NCBI RefSeq assembly: GCF_000003195.3
Contig: NC_012871.2
Location: 1,599,997 to 1,663,996, forward strand
Direction: 5' to 3'
DNA from: Sorghum bicolor
Lineage: Eukaryota; Streptophyta; Magnoliopsida; Poales; Poaceae
Length of the DNA stretch: 64,000 bases
This document shows, piece after piece, positions 1 to 12,300 of this stretch. Both the position numbers and the translations under genes were made by a program. Numbering within the stretch: the first letter of the stretch is position 1; every line of letters starts with the position of its first letter. The notes below the pieces were generated by a model. The model made no database searches, was not told the origin of the DNA, and was given only the letters and a program-made list of their open reading frames with translations.

Positions 1-160
1 CTCGGTGTGGGGCGTGGAGAAGGGCGGGGGCATAGAAAAGAGAAGCGGACGGACGATGGAAAATGAGAGTGATGAGCGGTGGTGGATAAGCGAGAGCGGA
101 TATATATGCGATCTGTGGGCTGCGCTGACGCCCCCCCGCCCGTTGACGATTCGACCGAGC

Positions 161-197
161 ATGCCATGCCATGGCATGGCATGGCATGGCATGGCGG
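161..197. repeat. Pentanucleotide microsatellite (ATGGC)n
   Basis: About six tandem copies of a five-base ATGGC unit, beginning with an inverted CCATG start. Because CCATGG is self-complementary the tract can form small hairpins. It is likely polymorphic between accessions. Confidence 0.85.
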
Positions 198-1043
198 CAA
201 CATGGACCTGCTTGGACAGACGACAGGTACGGTACGGCCGCTTCAACTTCAAGGCAGGCGGCACCAAAAAAAAAAAAACTAGCACTGCTACCGGCCGGGC
301 CGGGGTGAACGGACGGACGGGAGGCGGCCGCTCGTGACGGACGGACGGGGTGCTCCAGGTGGGTGGGTGGGCCGGCGTGTCACGTAACGTATCTTGACCC
401 AACTAAAGGCTAATCCTTGTCGGCTCGTGACACCCAATAACTGCCCGCGCCGCCCGCCCGCCCGCAAGTGCTCCTATCGGCTGCCCAGTCTTTTCTTTTT
501 CTTCTTCTCCTTCCTTTTTTTCTCTCTTGCTTTTCTTCTTTCTTTTTCCATTTCAGAGCACCCACGGTGGTGGATGACTGGAAAAAGAAAAAAGGAGAAG
601 GAGAAGGAGGATGGTTGGGTCCGTTTGGGATCCAGATGAGCTCCAGCTTCACCTTCTTGGGAAAAAAAAAAGAATGACATCCAACCATCCAAATACTCAA
701 AATGCTAACTGATTCATGTAGGCATCAGTAGAGAATTACTTCTCCGTTTACACTACGAGGGGAGAGCTTAAAAACACAACATGTTTTCACTCTGCTCCCT
801 ATTATATTCTCGTGGGGATCAGCAGAGAATCAATTCTCATCAACAATTCAAAAAAAAGCTGAGGGACCCTAAATCAACCAGGGAGCAGAGCTCTCCCAAA
901 CAGACCCTAAATCAATCGGTACTTCGGTACTACATCACAATTCAAAAAAGCAGAGGGAAACATATGAACATAGCCGCATTCCTCGTTCTGGGAGCATCGC
1001 GTCGCGTCACATCGAGAACATCCACGTTCCTGACATCTCTCTC

Positions 1044-1063
1044 AGAGAGAGAGAGAGAGAGAG
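1044..1063. repeat. (AG)n microsatellite
   Basis: Ten uninterrupted AG dinucleotides follow a short CTCTCTC stretch. It is a typical plant dinucleotide repeat with no gene next to it. Confidence 0.9.
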
Positions 1064-2917
1064 GATGCATGGTCGAGTCAATCAGTACTTTGGTACGTCA
1101 TATAGATTGACAAAGTCACCACATTAACGTCTCCTATCGATGAGCACGTTACTCGACACTTGACAGAGACGACCGGTGTTTCCTTCTGACTACCGTCCAC
1201 AGTTTGCGTGCACCGATTCATCTATCATCCGGGATGGTCATGCATTCCGTCTGGTGTTCCTCATCATGTATTCACATGTGTGGTGACTTCTACAGAGTTT
1301 TAGGTTTTCTCTGATATCTCTTAGACATCGGTGTTGTTGTTAACATATTAATCTAACACATAACAAATGGGGGGAAAAGTGAAGCTTCATTTCATTCGAT
1401 TGATTCAGGGCTTAATTTCACTTGATTTTCCCCTTATTCTAAGGATATATGTCATGTAGACCTCTCCTTCAATTTAGCAAGGCTAGGGTTAGGATTTGAG
1501 GGCATGCATACATTATTCCGCTAGACTCATACAGATCGATAGGGAAACGTTGCTCCGACGGTGTTGCGTGGGCGGTGGGGATTAGCCAGACAGTGCAGAA
1601 AAGGCAATTGAGCAGGGCAAGGACGAGGTGCGATGTTGATATAGTCTTGTAGTGTACAACATGCTAGTGTGGAGATCATATATGATGGGAGAGTCGGGCG
1701 AGGGGCGCTGGCGATAGGTCATTGTCAGAGTCAGATGGAGAGGGAGAGCCGAAGAGGGGAGTTTGAGTCAGTGCAGGCAAAAAAAGAAGAAGAATATAGA
1801 TAAATATAAGATGGAGAGAGAGGAGAATATTTGAATTGGACGCTCTATTTCAAATCTATAAATGATTAATAAGAAAATATCGAGCGGTGGTAGCTCCTCA
1901 AATATTTTTTGTTGTTGTCGTCTAGCTAGATAGATAGACCTTATTACCGAATTGCACGAGAATTTTATAAATAAACTAAAACAAGAGCCGTACCATCTGT
2001 GATTGGAAGCACATGACTTCTTTGTTGTTACCAATACCAAGGGCTTGCACCGCCGCCCCGCGTGCGCGCGCATGCATCATCCATAGTTTTCGTTTGAAGT
2101 CCTGCTATATAATTTCTATGCATGCATGTACTATATATTTCAGAAACAACAAATGGAACTAAAAAAATCATATTCAGTTCTGTAATCCAATTTGTCACGT
2201 TTTGGGAACCGTATTTGACATACATGGGCTCGCAAATTTGTCGCCTCTGATCTGTATGATTCGGTGAACCCACATATGACATGTACTCGTATACCATGCA
2301 CTACGACGTGCGACGAAACTGTGGGTCACATCAGAAACGCAGGACGACAGACGATAAAATTGACAAGTCTGACGTTTTAATAACAGAAAAATTAAAACGC
2401 GCGCGCGGCTGGGTCGTGGTCGTGCGTCTGGGTGTGTGCGCGCGCAGGTCGCAACGGCGCGGCAGACCAGACGTACGTACGAAAGGACAAAGAAAAAGAT
2501 AGCCGGCAGCAGCTTGGTCGCGTGCTCTACTGCAGTACCCATGCAGTACGACGACAAAGCCACGGACGGACGCAAAACAACGACACATTGCAATGCACCG
2601 TACTTATCTATCCGGCAGCGGCAGCTGCTAGATCGATCGAGATAGGTGAGCCGATCCATCGAAACACGTGACAGGGATTTTGGTTATCACCTTCAACTCA
2701 CCACAAAAGTCAACTCTTCGATCGTTTCCAGGCCGGTGTGTGACCGATGCATGCGGCCATACGGTGCAAGTGGTCGATGGTAAAGTACAATATACAGTAC
2801 AGCAACATTTATCTGCCTACATTTGTATAGTACTCCATGAGCTTTAGTTTGGCCTTATTGGCACTAGGTCTCTGTCGTCGTCGTCCTCATTTCATTTCAT
2901 TTACAACTTGGCTTAGG

Positions 2918-3127
2918 ACTTGTTTAGTTCACCTCAAAAAATAAAAATTCTTTCAAGATTTCTCGTCACATTAAATTTTATAGTACATGTATGGAGCGTT
3001 AAATATAGATGAAAACAAAAACTATTTGTACAGTTTGCTTTTAAATCATGAGACGAATTTTTTAAGCCTTATTATGTAGCTAGCTTTCACGGAAAATAGT
3101 CAAATAATCTAGCTAGTTCCGTGCATT
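2918..3127 (+). repeat. Truncated Tourist-family MITE copy
   Basis: The start (ACTTGTTTAGTTCACC) and the internal block TTAAATATAGATGAAAACA match the complete copies at 6230, 7977, 8316 and 22885. The right terminal repeat cannot be found and the 3' third is degenerate, so this is an old truncated copy. Edges are approximate. Confidence 0.55.
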
Positions 3128-3300
3128 TTAATACCTCCAATCATATATATTATTGCTACGTTTCTTTTGAGTAATGAAAAACATTTTCTTTTCCTCACAA
3201 AGAGAAGGAAAGAAAAACTTGATGGTATCGTGAGTATATATTGAGTTACATGCATCGATCCTCTTAGTGGTGAAATAAGAGTGAGTAATAATAATTTTTA

Positions 3301-6223
3301 CTCCCTCCATCCTAAATTATATGTTATTCTAAGAATCTTGGAGAGTCAAAGCATATCAAGTTTTGTAACACCCAAAAATTTAAAACTTTTGAAATAGGTG
3401 GAAAATGATTTAGTTTTGTATTTTTGTGTTCATGAAAAATAGAGAAATAATATTTTTCATCAAAATAAAATCTATCATAGGGTGTAGCGACAATTTTGTG
3501 CACTCATGCTTCTGCATTTTGTTTACTGTGCTGAGTGTTTTTGAACTCAAAATTCAAATAATTTAAAAGGAATTTTAAATGAGTTTCAAATGGCTTTGGA
3601 ATAAAAGAAAAAGGAAAAAAAAAAACAAACCAAAACTCTCCCCACCTGATTCTGGCCCGAAGGCCCACTCCTCCTTTCCTCCCCCTTCCGGCCTACTCCC
3701 TAACCAGCGCGCGCGGCCTAGCTTCCCTCCCCCTTTTTCCTTTCTTCGCGAGGCCCAACGCCCAGCTCCGATCGCACCCCGGCCCATTGCATCGCAGCGG
3801 CCCACTCGGCCATCCAAGCCGCGCCTCCCCTCTGTCAACCGGGCCCCATTCTTTATTCTCTCTGACACTGTGACCCCACCTGTCAGCCGGTCTTCTTCAA
3901 CCTTTAGTCGGAGCCGTGCAGGACTCCCGATCGGGAGCTAAATCCCGATTCGCACGGGATTTTCTGCCAAATCCGCCAAAGCCGAGCCTTTTTAAGCCTC
4001 GTGATCTCCTTCTCGACCCTCCTTTCCAATCTACGCGCTCATGGAGCCACCCTAGCCCTTGCCATCACCGATTTTCGGATCTCGGCGGACCCGGGGTCAA
4101 TCCGCCTCAGCGAATTTCGTGTTCGTCGCGTTTGTGCTCGGGTGAGTAGTTGCCGATGTTGGAGAAGCCCTTGCGAAGCCGCAGGTCCGTTCCCTAAAGC
4201 TTCTAGTGTTTCCAGCGACTCCCTAACCGGCGTCGAACTTGCAGGAAGGGGGTCCGGCCGCCATTCTTCGACGTCAGCCGTGTCCGCGTCCTTCCTACGC
4301 TCGGTTTCGCCCTAGGTGAGCTCGCATCGATCTCCTTTCCGTTTCCATGGTCGCGGTTTTGAGTTTGACGCACCGTAGCGTGATTTCCCGAGCTCCGGCA
4401 ATGTCCTGGCCATGGCGTCGCCGCGGGTGCCACTGTTCCGGCCACCGTCGGCCAGTTCAGCGCCCAGATTGAATCCCCACCGTCGGATCGTGATCCTGCG
4501 TCCGAGAATAGAAGTTACCGTTTCGGCCGCCACTTTTGCTAAAGAGTCCCCGGAGTTATTTAGAAATAAACCCGCAGTCCCTGGCGCCCGAGCAGGTTTA
4601 CGCTTTCCAAATTTGGAAAACGTATTCTCTGCCGGCTTAAGAAAAATACGCTTTTAGATAATTACAAGTTTGCCATTCACAGTATTTCGCTCATAAAATA
4701 TTTGTTTTAACTCCGTTTTTGACCATTCAAATTGCGTTGGATTAGTAATAATGAGCTCTACATGTTAGTAAACTTAATTCACCAGTTTGAAACTTTGTAA
4801 TTTTGTGACTTTAATTAATTAATTACTTTTCTATATAAAATCTTAGAAAAATCATATCTCCTCCGTTTTAGCTCCGATTTTCGTGATCTTTACGTTTGTG
4901 AGATCATAGCGATGCGTAGAATTATTTTATAAACTTTTCATACTGTTTTTATATGCTTGGTGTACTGTTCTAATTATAGCCTTGTTTGCTTCGTGTATGT
5001 TTTCTCCGATTGTTTGTGTGATCGATGATCGAGTTTAGACGGAGAGCAGTTTCGGTGATCAAGATCAAAGCTTTGGCAACAAGTGAGACCAGCAGAACCA
5101 AAAGGATAAGCAAGAGCATTTGGATTAAGGCAAGTATAGCATTTGGATTTTATTTCTGTGACCCGTGATCAAATGACTAGATTAATGTTAAGTAATAAAT
5201 GATAAAAATGACTTTTTAGCCACTTAATGATTTATCTGTAAGTGATAACCGGGACAACAGTGCAACCATGAGGGCTATAATGGCTCTAGCTTTAGTTAAG
5301 TATGAGTAACTTTTCTAGCTCGTTAGCGGTTACCCGTTGTGGCGCAATTAGGGAATAGCAGACCGTGGATTCCTGCGGGTGAATCACACGGACTGACTAA
5401 TGAAACCAAGCGGCCCTAACTTGTTAGACGAACCTTTGAAAGACTTCATAGTGATCCCTGCCGACCTTCCTTGGTAGTGGGTTAAGAGGCTGATCACCTC
5501 GGGCGAAAAGGGTAAATCATGACTCATGGGTAAAGATGTGCAACCTCTGCAGAGGGTTAAAAACTAGTATACTAGCCGAGCTCACGGTCAGGAGCGGCCT
5601 TGGGGATTCTTGCTGCGACGATGATGATTCCTGTGTGTTAAATATGCTCATTATTTATTATTTAATGCTTTACATTATTTATGTCACATTGATCATGAGA
5701 TTGTGGGAGCTATACGATCTAGTTGCTATACTTGTGGAGTTCGACATGGACTCACTCTTGCTATTTCCCCCACCCCTCAGGAGGAGTTTAGGCTTGTGAT
5801 CAACCAGTCAGTTGGATCCTGTAGAGTGGAGTTAATACCCGAAGTTGAAGTTACTTATCCGCTGTTTGCTATGAAAGGCTATATCTTTTATACTAAGTAC
5901 GTTATATATTTATGCATTGTCTTTTGACATTACCCCTTATTTGTAGCTATATGTGAGATTTGACTTCTAAAACTCATATATAGTGTATATCTGGTTTTGT
6001 CCTTAAAATCGGGTATTACAAGTTTGAACAAATTTATATGGTTAGATAATAACATTTATGATATCAACTAAGTATCATTAGGTTTTTTTATTAATTATAT
6101 TTTTCATAATATATCTATTTGATGCCACAAAACTTTATAACTTTTTCTATAATTTTGATCAAACTTAAGATGTTTTCACTCCTCAAGATTCTTGGAATAA
6201 CTTGCAATTTGGGATGGAGGAAG
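3301..6223. mobile_element. Stowaway-type MITE split by a solo LTR
   Basis: The left end CTCCCTCCATCC and the right end GGATGGAGGAAG are inverted repeats. Each is bordered by TA (3299-3300 and 6224-6225), the Tc1/mariner target duplication. Further inward the arms pair imperfectly: AAGAATCTTGG near 3331 and CAAGATTCTTGG near 6184. Without the 2.66-kb insertion at 3364-6020 the element would be about 260 bp, the usual Stowaway size. It is non-autonomous. Confidence 0.8.
3364..6020. mobile_element. Solo LTR, 2657 bp, probably Tekay/Del-type Ty3
   Basis: The segment starts TGTAACACCC and ends GGGTATTACA, so it has the TG...CA ends of an LTR. It is flanked by a perfect 5-bp duplication AGTTT (3359-3363 and 6021-6025). 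No gag or pol lies inside. The interior has a GC-rich leader-like part (3640-4600) and an AT-rich 3' part, and its text resembles the very long LTRs of grass Tekay/Del chromoviruses. Known mechanism: unequal recombination between two LTRs leaves one LTR and one pair of target duplications. The lineage name is inference; the boundaries are seen directly. Confidence 0.8.
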
Positions 6224-6229
6224 TATTTA

Positions 6230-6462
6230 GGCCTTGTTTAGTTCACCCCAAAAACCAAAAACTTTTCAAGATTTTCCGTCACATCAATCTTGAGTCACAT
6301 GCATGAAGCATTAAATATAGATGAAAACAAAAACTAATTACACAACTGTAAATCGCGAGATGAATCTTTTGAGCCTAGTCCATGATTAGAAAATAATTAT
6401 CAAATAAAAATAAAAGTGCTACAGTATCCAAAACCCAAAAAAATTCGAAACTGAACAAGGCC
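6230..6462 (+). mobile_element. Tourist MITE (GGCCTTGTTTAGTTC family), copy 1
   Basis: Inverted ends GGCCTTGTTTAGTTCA and TGAACAAGGCC are flanked by TTA on both sides (6227-6229, 6463-6465), the PIF/Harbinger 3-bp target duplication. It is 233 bp and carries the conserved inner block TTAAATATAGATGAAAACA. It begins four bases after the TA that closes the Stowaway element. Confidence 0.85.
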
Positions 6463-6465
6463 TTA

Positions 6466-7225
6466 ATTGTGCTAGCCAAAATTTAAACTCTAGCTAGACC
6501 ACTGGAATTACCATAAGCAACCTAACTGCTTATTGAGTTATACTCATGGACACGTTATAGCTAGTGACATTTTTTTTTCTTGGTGTGAAATAAACAAAAA
6601 TTAGCTATTTTTCATGGGGAAACGATGTGAGGCCTTTCAATTTAAAAATCATCTTGGAATACAAAAAGTAGTGATCCTGCCACTAAATATTGCTGGTTCT
6701 TGTGAGTACTATGGAGTACATATGAAGAAAATATTTTTTCGACAACCGTACCGGTGCCGGCCCAAGTCAAAACAGCAACAAGACGCCACACCTCCACTTT
6801 ATATATACTACTTACAGTACTTTGCAACTTGAGTATAGATTCGTGCCGCCGCCAATTTGCAGATTGTTTATGGGATTGAAATCGTCCAGCTCGACCGCTC
6901 GAACTACTCTACGCAAAGTTGACGACGACGAACCAGTTTGTTAATTAATTTTTAATTTTATTTCACCAAGTTGGCCCAGCTGCCACATACGCCTGGCGTG
7001 TCATGCTTCCTTTCGTCTTATCAGCTTGTGTTGAGTCGTTGACTACAAAAGAGTGGATCATCGGAGAGGAATAATATATATGTGGTTGTGCTACACCTCG
7101 ATCGCAAATACCATGTCAATCTAGCGCAACCTACGCCTGAGCGTATAATAAGACAAGACATGCCTATATATTAGATTAACACGCTGCTTAATACTTATGT
7201 TAATATAGTACTTATACTAGTAGAT
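6466..7225. other. Intergenic stretch, nothing recognised
   Basis: AT-rich DNA between two MITEs. The open frames at 6614-6832 have no recognisable domain. No promoter or RNA gene is apparent. Confidence 0.5.
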
Positions 7226-7228
7226 TAG

Positions 7229-7592
7229 GCCAGTCTCAGTGGAGGTTTCACCAGGATGTCATGCACATTTATTAGAGCGTCATGTCAGCAAAACTGTACT
7301 TTTTGCATGAAACAAAGAGGAGAGAGAAGGAAGTAGTTTCACCATGGTGAAACTCCGCTGGCGTTGTTTCCTACGCGGTGAAACAGAATGAAATCCCCAC
7401 TGAGGACTAAATCGTTTACCATCTTGCATGTGATACAATCATTTTAGAGTAATTAAATGCTTTGCCCAGCCTAGAAAACATCAAAGTGAAATTCATGCAT
7501 TGTGAAGGTTGTTTCATTGTTCGTTTCATTGATGCTCTGTCAGCAGATTTATTTTGAAAACAGTGCATTGAAATGGGCCATTGAGACTGGCC
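7229..7592. mobile_element. Tourist-like MITE (GGCCAGTCTCA family)
   Basis: Terminal inverted repeats GGCCAGTCTCAG and TTGAGACTGGCC are bordered by TTA (7226-7228 and 7593-7595). Length is 364 bp. The interior shows further inverted arms around TTTCACCATGGTGAAACTCC. No coding capacity; PIF/Harbinger-type by its target site. Confidence 0.8.
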
Positions 7593-7660
7593 TTAGTACT
7601 ATACCCGGAGTACTATATGAATGCGTGCATAGCATGTGGTTGGCGATAGTACACTGCTTA

Positions 7661-7866
7661 GGGCACTCACAATGCAGACTCTATCATGGAGTCTAAAGTT
7701 ATTTATTACCTCGAACAATGTGAACTTGGAGTCTAAATAAGACTTGGAGTCTTAGTTTTTCTACCTCTTTCTTCAATAAATATGGTGCCACATCAGCAAA
7801 ATACCATAAATAATATGTAATTAATTGTCTTGGACTCTATGATAGAGTCTTGCACTGTGAGTGCCC
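7661..7866. mobile_element. Small MITE (GGGCACTCACA family)
   Basis: The ends GGGCACTCACAATGCA and TGCACTGTGAGTGCCC are near-perfect inverted repeats, flanked by TTA (7658-7660 and 7867-7869). It is 206 bp. The inner arms GACTCTATCATGGAGTC and GACTCTATGATAGAGTC extend the foldback. Tourist-like by target-site duplication. Confidence 0.85.
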
Positions 7867-7976
7867 TTATCGTGCTACAAATTAAAACACCTAGGTAGCT
7901 AGCTAAGTAGTCCGGGTCCATTAATTCAGATGCATGCATCAGATTTGACAATGCAAACAAGTCGTCCTTCTGACCT

Positions 7977-8222
7977 GGGGCCTTGTTTAGTTCCCAAAAT
8001 TTTTGCAAAAATTTTCACATTCTCCGTCACATCGAATCTTTAGACGTATGCATGAAGTATTAAATATAGATGAAAATAAAAACTAATTGCACAGTTTGGT
8101 CGAAATTAACGAGATGAATCTTTTGAGTCTAGTTAGTCCATAATTAGACAATATTTGTCAAATACAAACGAAAGTGCTACTGTTCCTATTTTGCAAAAAA
8201 ATTTGGAAGTAAACAAGGCCCT
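7977..8222 (+). mobile_element. Tourist MITE (GGCCTTGTTTAGTTC family), copy 2
   Basis: Ends GGGCCTTGTTTAGTTCCC and GGAAGTAAACAAGGCCC are inverted repeats. The inner block TTAAATATAGATGAAAATA matches the other copies. The flanks do not show a clean TTA/TAA duplication, so the target site has mutated or the ends are off by a base. Confidence 0.75.
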
Positions 8223-8315
8223 AGTAATGCCTTATTATGCGACTTCTTTTTAGTCGTCTCCTTTTTACGAATAATTGGTACAGTATTTTGCAATGCCCAA
8301 GTCCAACCTGACTAA

Positions 8316-8558
8316 GGCCTTGTTTAGTTCCGAAAAATTTTGGGAAACGGACAATGTAGCACTTTCGTTTGTATTTGACAAATATTGTCTAATCATGGAC
8401 TAACTAGACTCAAAAGATTCGTCTCGTCAATTTCGACCAAACTGTGCAATTAGTTTTTATTTTCGTCTATATTTAATACTCCATGCATGCGTCTAAAGAT
8501 TCGATGTGACGGGGAATGTGAAAAATTTTGCAAAATTTTCTGGGAAGTAAACAAGGCC
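8316..8558 (-). mobile_element. Tourist MITE (GGCCTTGTTTAGTTC family), copy 3, inverted
   Basis: Inverted ends with a perfect TAA duplication at 8313-8315 and 8559-8561. The inner block reads GTCTATATTTAATACT, the reverse of the other copies, so it lies opposite to copy 2 only about 90 bp away. The two could fold into a large hairpin in a read-through transcript. Confidence 0.85.
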
Positions 8559-8561
8559 TAA

Positions 8562-8990
8562 AGCAAATCCATAGATGAATACATATTTTCTCTAAAACAA
8601 ATATTCCGTCCGCTTTTTTAACTGTCATATTTGATTTTGTCCTAAGGCAAACATTACAATCTTTGACCAAGAATTTTTAAAAATCCTTATAGTTTGACAA
8701 TATATGAATTATATATTATGATAGTATATCTTGTAATAAATCTAAAATTATAAATCTTATGACATGAAACTATATAAAATTTTTAAAATCAATGATCAAA
8801 GATACATATGTTTGACTTATAGGATAAATAAAACGTGATACTTCAAAAAAAAAAAACCCAGAGGAAATAGATGATCAAAAGGTATGTTTATTTAAATAAG
8901 AGATATTCACATGACTTTATTAGAAAAAGGAACATACTTTTTGATTAACGAAGAAATTCTCAAAAAACAAACTTAATGTGAAGTTTAGCT
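8562..8990. other. AT-rich spacer upstream of the NASP promoter
   Basis: No gene seen. It contains an A-rich run near 8848-8858 and an imperfect CCGTCC-type edge near 8608 that may be the remnant of a Stowaway element, too decayed to delimit. Confidence 0.4.
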
Positions 8991-9084
8991 CGGTACAATA
9001 CAGAAGGGCACCAAAAAAAGAAAAAGAAAAAAAACCCGAGGCAAATGGAAGAGGAGGGCTCGGCCGCTCAGCTGACCCACCAGA

Positions 9085-9205
9085 TAGAGGCCCATAGTAT
9101 GTTCAAAAAAAAAGATAGAGGCCCATAGTTCTCCCAGAGTGAAAGCTTCATTTGGGCCCATCACGGCCCACACTCGCCGCCGCAACAAAGCCCATACGGG
9201 CCCAA
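9085..9205 (+). promoter_or_regulatory. NASP core promoter with clustered GGCCCA motifs
   Basis: Five GGCCCA/GGGCCC elements occur at about 9089, 9120, 9154, 9165 and 9198, ending some 150 bp before the NASP start codon. A 16-bp phrase, AGATAGAGGCCCATAG, is present twice (9082 and 9113). Such GGCCCA (site II) elements are bound by TCP factors and are common in promoters of proliferation-linked plant genes, which fits a histone chaperone. There is no clear TATA box. Motif presence is seen; TCP control is inference. Confidence 0.55.
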
Positions 9206-9353
9206 CCTGGAACCCCGTTGGCGGCAACCCCTGCATATCCCCTCGAGAGTTCGCGCTCCGTTCCCCCAAAATTTCCCCATTTCCTTCCCCTTCCACCCGC
9301 CGCCCGCTCCCCGCGCCGAGAAGGGGAACCCCAGCCGCCGCAGCACGCCGCCC

Positions 9354-12300
9354 ATGGCCTCCTCGTCGGAGAACACGGGCGCGCCGCCGGAGGAGGAGCA
9401 GCCCCAGGCCCCGCCGACGCCGAACCCGGAGCCTACCGAGGCGGCGGCGCCTGGCGAGGCGGAGGAGGAGCCGCAAACCCTAGAGCGGGCGCAGGAGCTC
9501 TTCGACCGGGGCGCCAAGGCCATCGAGGACGAGGACTTCGTCGAAGCCGTCGACTGCCTCAGCCAAGCGCTCGAGATCAGGTTAGGGTTTCCTTTCCCCC
9601 CTCCCATTTCCCTTCCCTCTCCTCCTGCGACATTAGCGGTGAAACGGCTCCGCGTGTTGGCGGATTTTGGAGCAATTGGCGGTTGGTACGGTGCGTTTCG
9701 GTCCGGATCTGCTGGTTTTCGCATCAGCGCTTGGGTACCTCGGGGATTCTGTCCACTAGGGTTTAAGGGGTTCTGCAGCAAACTGCTTAACAGGGGTGTT
9801 TTCTTTTTCGTTGATGTCGGTGAGTGAGATGCAGAGAGTTTGTCGTTGTCAGGGATCTATTGGATTTGGCTTCGAGAGCCCTGTGGTGGTTTGTGCAGCA
9901 ACACTTGGCCATGGCTTGTCATGATGCGAAAATTGTGTTCACCATCAATTAGAGTGTACTATGGTATACAATGGTTAAGGAAAATGTGTTGTCCGTCTGA
10001 GATTATGCAAACATTTCGGAAATCAATCAACAATGAACTAACTTAGGTAGGACCTTGTATCAGTAACTTGGTTGATAAAATCTCTGTATCTATCAGTTTC
10101 AGTTGTGCTGCTCTGTCTCGTTTTACATTGCCCCTCATGGCCTGATGAAAGTTATGTTTATAACCTATACAGTGGCACACTAACAATTTTGTGCATTCGT
10201 TGCTGACTAGGACTTCACATTATGGAGAGCTCGCGCCAGAGTGTGCCAGCACATACTTCAAATATGGATGCGCTCTGCTATACAAAGCTCAGGAGGAAAG
10301 TGATTTTTTGGGAAATGTTCCCAAGAGCGTGCCAAACGAAGAATCAGTGAAGAGTACAGCTTCTAAAGATGATAGTGGAACCTCAAAGGTCTCTGGTACC
10401 AATGCGGAGGATGCCGTGTCTTCGGAGAAAGCTGATGCTGAAGAAGGTATATGCTTACCATGTACATCTAGCAAAGTTCACTGAATCACACTTTAATTCT
10501 GTGTCTCTTTATGATCTATTTACCGAACACTAAGTTTGATCTCTTTCCTTGCTCTTCTATACCTGCTAAGTATTCTCTAGAATGCAGTCTTAAATCCTAA
10601 TCAGTAGTGTACTCCTGTGTGTTTGCAAAGTATTAGTTGAGTGTTAGAACTAATGTCTGCGATCACTATCAGCATTTCATAGGATTCCATTTCATTGAAG
10701 TGCTATTTTTCTTAACATTATTTGTGCTATTTTAGTATTTGAGTAGGAGATAGCATATATATTGATCATATTTCAAATTGGACCTGGTTTAATCTATTTT
10801 CTTGTATATTGAGTGCTAAGTATGGAGTGTTACAACTCATGTTTTTCATTGCAATCAGCATTCAGTTGGTTCATCAAAGTGGTTTGTTTTCCTTGAACAA
10901 TTTTTTGTTGTCTTTAGTAGGTGTGTTAGGTGATAACTGATAACTAGAAAAATCCTTTGAATGCTCATGTATTTTAAATAGGTCTGAATTTTGAAATTCT
11001 ATTCTAGATTTGTTATTAAATGTCTTTGTACATGAAGAGATGCTAGTTTAATCAGATATGTACCTTTGGTGCGCTTGTGTCATTTGATTCTTACGCAACT
11101 AGCTGTATAATCATTTTTCTTGCATGGACCAACTTCTACTTAGATTCCTGTTTCCTGTTATTGTGTTTTAGTAACTTATTATGACTTGCAAGGCATATCT
11201 ATTTGCTTTCTGTTCCTGATGTATTTGTTTCTTTTAACTAGCAGTCCAGTGCTAACAATACCCAGGCTGAATTAATATTGAGTAAATTGCTGGTTATGTT
11301 CCATCTGTTTTCTTTCTTAGTGTGATAAATATTGATACAGTTCATTATTAGGTCAAAACTCAAATGGCAAAGATCAGGAGAATGGGAATGGTGAAGTTGA
11401 GAAGGATGATGATGATGACGACGATGATGAGAAGATGGGAGATGAAGAGGATAATGATTTGGATCTTTCCTGGAAAATGTTGGACATTGCTAGGGCAATA
11501 GTTGAGAAGACCCCAGATAACACTATGGAGAAAGTAAAAATATATTCTGCTCTTGCTGAAGTCGCAACAGAAAGAGGTAGTCACAGTTACTTTGCGTCGC
11601 ACTGCTGCATTTTGAATTTTTGATTGGTGAGTGGTCTCATGGCTAACTTTTAATTTCAGAGGACATAGACAACTCACTCACTGACTACATGAAAGCTTTA
11701 TCCATGTTGGAGCATTTGGTTGAACCTGATCATCGTCGAGTTGTGGAATTGTATCCTCTTTGTCATAGTTACACTGTTTTTTGTGCTGAAGAGTCGTACA
11801 GTGATAATTACATGACATTAGGATCATCAAATTGACTTGAATGTAATTGTTGCGTCATATAATAATGACTGGAGCCTGGAGGTAGTATTATTACATAAAT
11901 AAGCATCTGCAACCTGGTTTTTGGGGCTCTTGCATCGCTCTATTGGTCATCTCTTTGCTTTAATGGTTTTTTGTAGCTTGTTAAACTTAAGAATTTGGAT
12001 TGGTAAAGAATGCCTTTTTAATAGTCAATAAATTAGTTCATTTCTTTTAGTCGAATGCACATGCACATGTGTAACATTATTTACTTGAATGCACATGTTA
12101 CTTTAGATGATACGATGGCATCCCAGCATCAGTTTGTTGCTCTTCCTTTGTTAATTGCCTTAATCCAGTCGTAGAAACTTCCGCATATGTTTGGTTTATG
12201 AGCTAGTTTCCAAGATTGGAGATGCGATTCCGTACTGTGCAAAAGCGATTTCGCTATGCAAGTCGCGCATACAGAGCCTGAAAAGTTCCAAGGATGCTTT

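Larger units (their letters stand above)
1..2917. other. Intergenic DNA without a recognisable gene
   Basis: I see no protein family, RNA gene or complete transposon here. The short open frames have low-complexity or antisense-like translations (poly-Lys, poly-Phe) and no start context or homology I recognise. Purine- and pyrimidine-rich tracts lie around 480-670. Two simple repeats inside the stretch are listed separately. Confidence 0.6.

Noticed and set aside
5..337. Open frame of 110 codons at the window start
   Set aside because: Low-complexity translation running through a pentanucleotide repeat, with no known domain.
8594..8860. Possible Stowaway element (CCGTCC edge and CTCTGGGTTTT-like reverse edge)
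   Set aside because: Ends do not pair well and no TA duplication can be fixed; too decayed to delimit.
9161..9781. Minus-strand frame of 206 codons
   Set aside because: Lies opposite the GC-rich first exon of NASP and its promoter; a shadow of biased codon composition.
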